Below are positions 13,635-15,701 of a stretch of 15,701 nt of DNA, piece by piece. The position numbers and the translations under genes are program-made. Numbering within the stretch: the stretch's first letter is position 1; every line of letters starts with the position of its first letter. The notes beneath the pieces were generated by a model, which was given only the letters and a program-made list of their open reading frames with translations, was not told the DNA's origin and did not search any database. The DNA is from Spirochaetales bacterium (GTDB lineage Bacteria; Spirochaetota; Spirochaetia; Sphaerochaetales; Sphaerochaetaceae), in the NCBI GenBank assembly GCA_017614625.1, contig JAGABK010000048.1, positions 1-15,701 of the forward strand. The letters run 5' to 3'.

Positions 13635-15701
13635 TCAGTTCCACTCCTTGTTTATGCTGTCCCATGAAGTCTGCTGCTTGAGCTCGGGGATCGCGGTCCA
13701 CTTGATGAAGACCGTGACCGCCGTGGCCCATTCGTACTTCTGGCTGTATTTTGTTGTAAGACCGCCCGTCACGTCAATGTTGAGGTCCCAGTCGCGCATG
13801 TGATGGACTGCCTTTACGCTGACCGACGAGAGGTTGAAGCCCGTGCTGCGCCTTCCGTCCCCGAAGAAATCGAAGGACTTCAGGAGGTCCTGCCACATCC
13901 TGGAGAAGCTGAAGCCGTCCCCGTCGTAGTAGCGGACGAACGATTTGTTGGCGCTGCTGACGGCGATCGAGAGGTCCAGGAACTCCGCCACGGCGAAGTC
14001 GAAGGTCCAGCTCACGGTGAACGCCGTGCGGTACGGGTTCTGGAAGTCGTAGTTGAAGGCAAGGTTCAGCGACGAGTCGAACCCTATCCTGCCCTTCCAG
14101 AAGACCACCTTGTCCTGCCTGAGCTTCAGGCCGAGGTTAAGGGCGTCCCTGTCGTATGTCTCGCCCTTGAAGCTCATCGTCGCCGACGCGCTTATGGCGA
14201 AGAGGTCAGCATCCACCGTGTATGTGGCCCCGGCGGAGAGCTTCTGGCCCCTGAAGCGCCCCTTAAAGGAGGCGTTCTCGTTGATCGTGAGGCCGGTCAA
14301 AGGCTTTACCGTGAGCTTCTGGGTCAGGGTGTAGCCTTCCCAGGCGTCGGGCTCGGCCTTGGAGAAATCGTACTTGTTCGCCAGAGAGAACGTGAAGACT
14401 GCTGCGGTGTACGAGATGTTCAGGTTGCCCACGTCCTTCTTGAACTCTGCGCTCCCCGAGGGGCGCTTGAACGAGAAGTCTGCGCTGACCGTAAGGCCGT
14501 TGCGCGAGTACGAGGCCGAAGGCCTGAGGATCTCGTCCAGGGGCTTGAGCTGGACGTAGAAGCCCAGCGTCGTGTATCCGAACTTGTGCGACAGCGAGGC
14601 GTTGTGCACCGTGACGTCCTTGCGGTCCCAGTTGCCCCAGCGGTCTGTCCGCTCGTTCTTCGAGGTGCTCCGAATCGAGTAATGGCTGTAGACTGTCTGG
14701 CTGAGGTTGTAGGTCAGCCCTATCTTCGGCACCGTGGCCTTCAGGACGGATGTGAGATAGAACTCGTCGATCTGCTTTCCGTTGATTCCGGAGAGGTTGT
14801 CGGTCGAGAAATTGAACCTAGGCCTTATGGTCTCGGTTACGGACAGCCACTGCCCGGGCGCAGAGCCCTGCACGTAGACCGAGCCGTCGACCCTGGTGTA
14901 GAAGCTGTCGTGTTCAAGCTCCTCGGAGTACCTGTTGTCCAGGCTCTGGCTGAACGTGTAGCCGGACTTGAACGAGGCTGCCTCGGAGACGGTCTTCTCC
15001 TCCAGCACCAGATCCGGTCCGGAATAGGCCTTGAGGTCGGATGAGGATTTCTGCTCTTCCGTGACATCCTCCGACGCCTGCAGCTCGGCAAGCTCGTCGG
15101 CGAAGTCCTGCGCCAGCTGGTCAGTGTACGAGAGGGTCCTTGTGCGCTCCACCTTCTGCCCCTTCAGGTCCACGAACGTGCCGTTGGAGGAGAAGCTCAC
15201 GTAAGGAAGCGAGGCCTCCACGACCGAGGGCTTGTAGATGCCGTCGTCGCCGAGGACGAACTTGAAGTCGATGTCCGCCTTGAGCGAATTGAGGTTGAAG
15301 CTGTAGGAGCCGGCCTTCAGGCTGTAGGCGGCGTCGACCGACCAGGTGTAGGAGTTCAGCGTCGCGGAGTTGGTCCTTGGGAAATACTGCTCGGAGCCCA
15401 GGACCGAATCCAGCGTGAACGCAGTGTTCCTGTTGAGGAAGTCGTATCTTGCGAACGGGTCGCTGAGGAACGGCAGCTTGACCGAGAGCCTGAGGTTCTC
15501 GATGCGGTAGCTGGCGTCCAGATTGAAGCTGTATCTGAAATTTCGGAGCCTCGCGTCGGTCTTGACCGGTGTGTAGCCTGCGGCTCCTGTAGCTGTGAAC
15601 GTGAAGCGGTTGTCAAGGAAGCTGTTCTTCGTGTCGAAACCGAGCACCAGGCCCAGTTCCTCGTAGGCGTCGGCGAATACGGCCAGGTAGCTTCCCGTGC
15701 C
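13635..15701 (-). CDS. Large outer-membrane beta-barrel protein, N-terminus beyond the window; possible LptD-like protein
   Basis: The frame is open to the right edge, giving 688 residues plus stop. Almost the whole visible length is alternating amphipathic beta-strands with aromatic girdles and short polar turns (FRYSFNLDASYRI, LRLSVKLPFL, LNLAFNYDF, FTVSWTFDFAVAEFL), as in a large barrel of roughly 20 or more strands. A charged Glu/Lys/Ser-rich insert is encoded at about 14980-15130 and may be a surface loop or disordered segment. The C-terminal region ends VTVFIKWTAIPELKQQ... The size and the W-x-x-IPE tail recall spirochaetal and Bacteroidetes LptD-like (OstA) proteins, but I see no diagnostic LptD motif and the N-terminal OstA domain, if any, is outside. 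Transport of LPS or another glycolipid is therefore only a guess. The stop abuts the phoH ATG. Confidence 0.85.
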   Translation of the reverse strand, partial: GTGSYLAVFADAYEELGLVLGFDTKNSFLDNRFTFTATGAAGYTPVKTDARLRNFRYSFNLDASYRIENLRLSVKLPFLSDPFARYDFLNRNTAFTLDSVLGSEQYFPRTNSATLNSYTWSVDAAYSLKAGSYSFNLNSLKADIDFKFVLGDDGIYKPSVVEASLPYVSFSSNGTFVDLKGQKVERTRTLSYTDQLAQDFADELAELQASEDVTEEQKSSSDLKAYSGPDLVLEEKTVSEAASFKSGYTFSQSLDNRYSEELEHDSFYTRVDGSVYVQGSAPGQWLSVTETIRPRFNFSTDNLSGINGKQIDEFYLTSVLKATVPKIGLTYNLSQTVYSHYSIRSTSKNERTDRWGNWDRKDVTVHNASLSHKFGYTTLGFYVQLKPLDEILRPSASYSRNGLTVSADFSFKRPSGSAEFKKDVGNLNISYTAAVFTFSLANKYDFSKAEPDAWEGYTLTQKLTVKPLTGLTINENASFKGRFRGQKLSAGATYTVDADLFAISASATMSFKGETYDRDALNLGLKLRQDKVVFWKGRIGFDSSLNLAFNYDFQNPYRTAFTVSWTFDFAVAEFLDLSIAVSSANKSFVRYYDGDGFSFSRMWQDLLKSFDFFGDGRRSTGFNLSSVSVKAVHHMRDWDLNIDVTGGLTTKYSQKYEWATAVTVFIKWTAIPELKQQTSWDSINKEWN

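Noticed and set aside
1..15701. Mobile elements, CRISPR arrays, tRNA or rRNA genes, toxin-antitoxin or phage genes
   Set aside because: No repeat arrays, transposase or integrase motifs, tRNA-like cloverleafs or terminal inverted repeats were seen. Genes are packed with gaps mostly under 115 bp.

Overview
The window looks like chromosomal DNA of a diderm bacterium, most likely a spirochaete. The clues are several secreted beta-barrel-type outer-membrane proteins, a lipoprotein with a relaxed lipobox, and a PhoH / 7TM-HD / YbeY gene set. A Sphaerochaeta-like lineage is my inference; it rests mainly on a class B penicillin-binding protein homologue that has lost its transpeptidase core, because Sphaerochaeta is reported to lack functional penicillin-binding proteins. 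Most of the window is GC-rich (about 62-65% on sampled lines). The first ~1.07 kb is clearly poorer (about 35-48%). Thirteen protein genes fill the window almost without gaps. I see no rRNA, tRNA, CRISPR array, insertion sequence or integrase, and no gene-free stretch longer than 115 bp.

Layout. (1) 1-1030, minus strand: two tandem paralogous small outer-membrane proteins, the distal one running off the left edge and starting at TTG. (2) 1102-5971, minus strand: a tight folD-miaB-sir2-typA cluster (8-nt overlap, 2-nt gap, 28-nt gap) covering one-carbon folate metabolism, tRNA methylthiolation, an NAD-dependent deacylase and the ribosome-associated GTPase BipA. (3) 6083-7709, plus strand and divergent from folD: a small beta-barrel outer-membrane protein followed 13 nt later by a lipoprotein of unknown function. 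(4) 7732-10025: two divergent genes sharing a 47-bp promoter region. The minus-strand gene is a membrane-anchored LysM-LysM-LytM protein whose LytM domain lacks its zinc ligands. The plus-strand gene is an FtsI/PBP2-type protein without the SxxK, SxN and KTG active-site motifs. (5) 10048-15701, minus strand: a fully packed series of a large outer-membrane beta-barrel protein (possibly LptD-like, cut by the right edge), phoH, pgpH (7TM-HD c-di-AMP phosphodiesterase) and ybeY.

How they fit together. Clusters 2 and 5 are housekeeping genes for RNA maturation, translation and second-messenger turnover. In many Gram-negative bacteria miaB sits beside phoH and ybeY; here they lie in separate clusters about 5 kb apart. 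The part most worth a second look is region 4. Two apparent cell-wall pseudoenzymes, one from the transpeptidase family and one from the LytM endopeptidase family, are expressed back to back from overlapping -10 elements. They may form a structural or regulatory pair left over from, or repurposed after, loss of normal peptidoglycan cross-linking.
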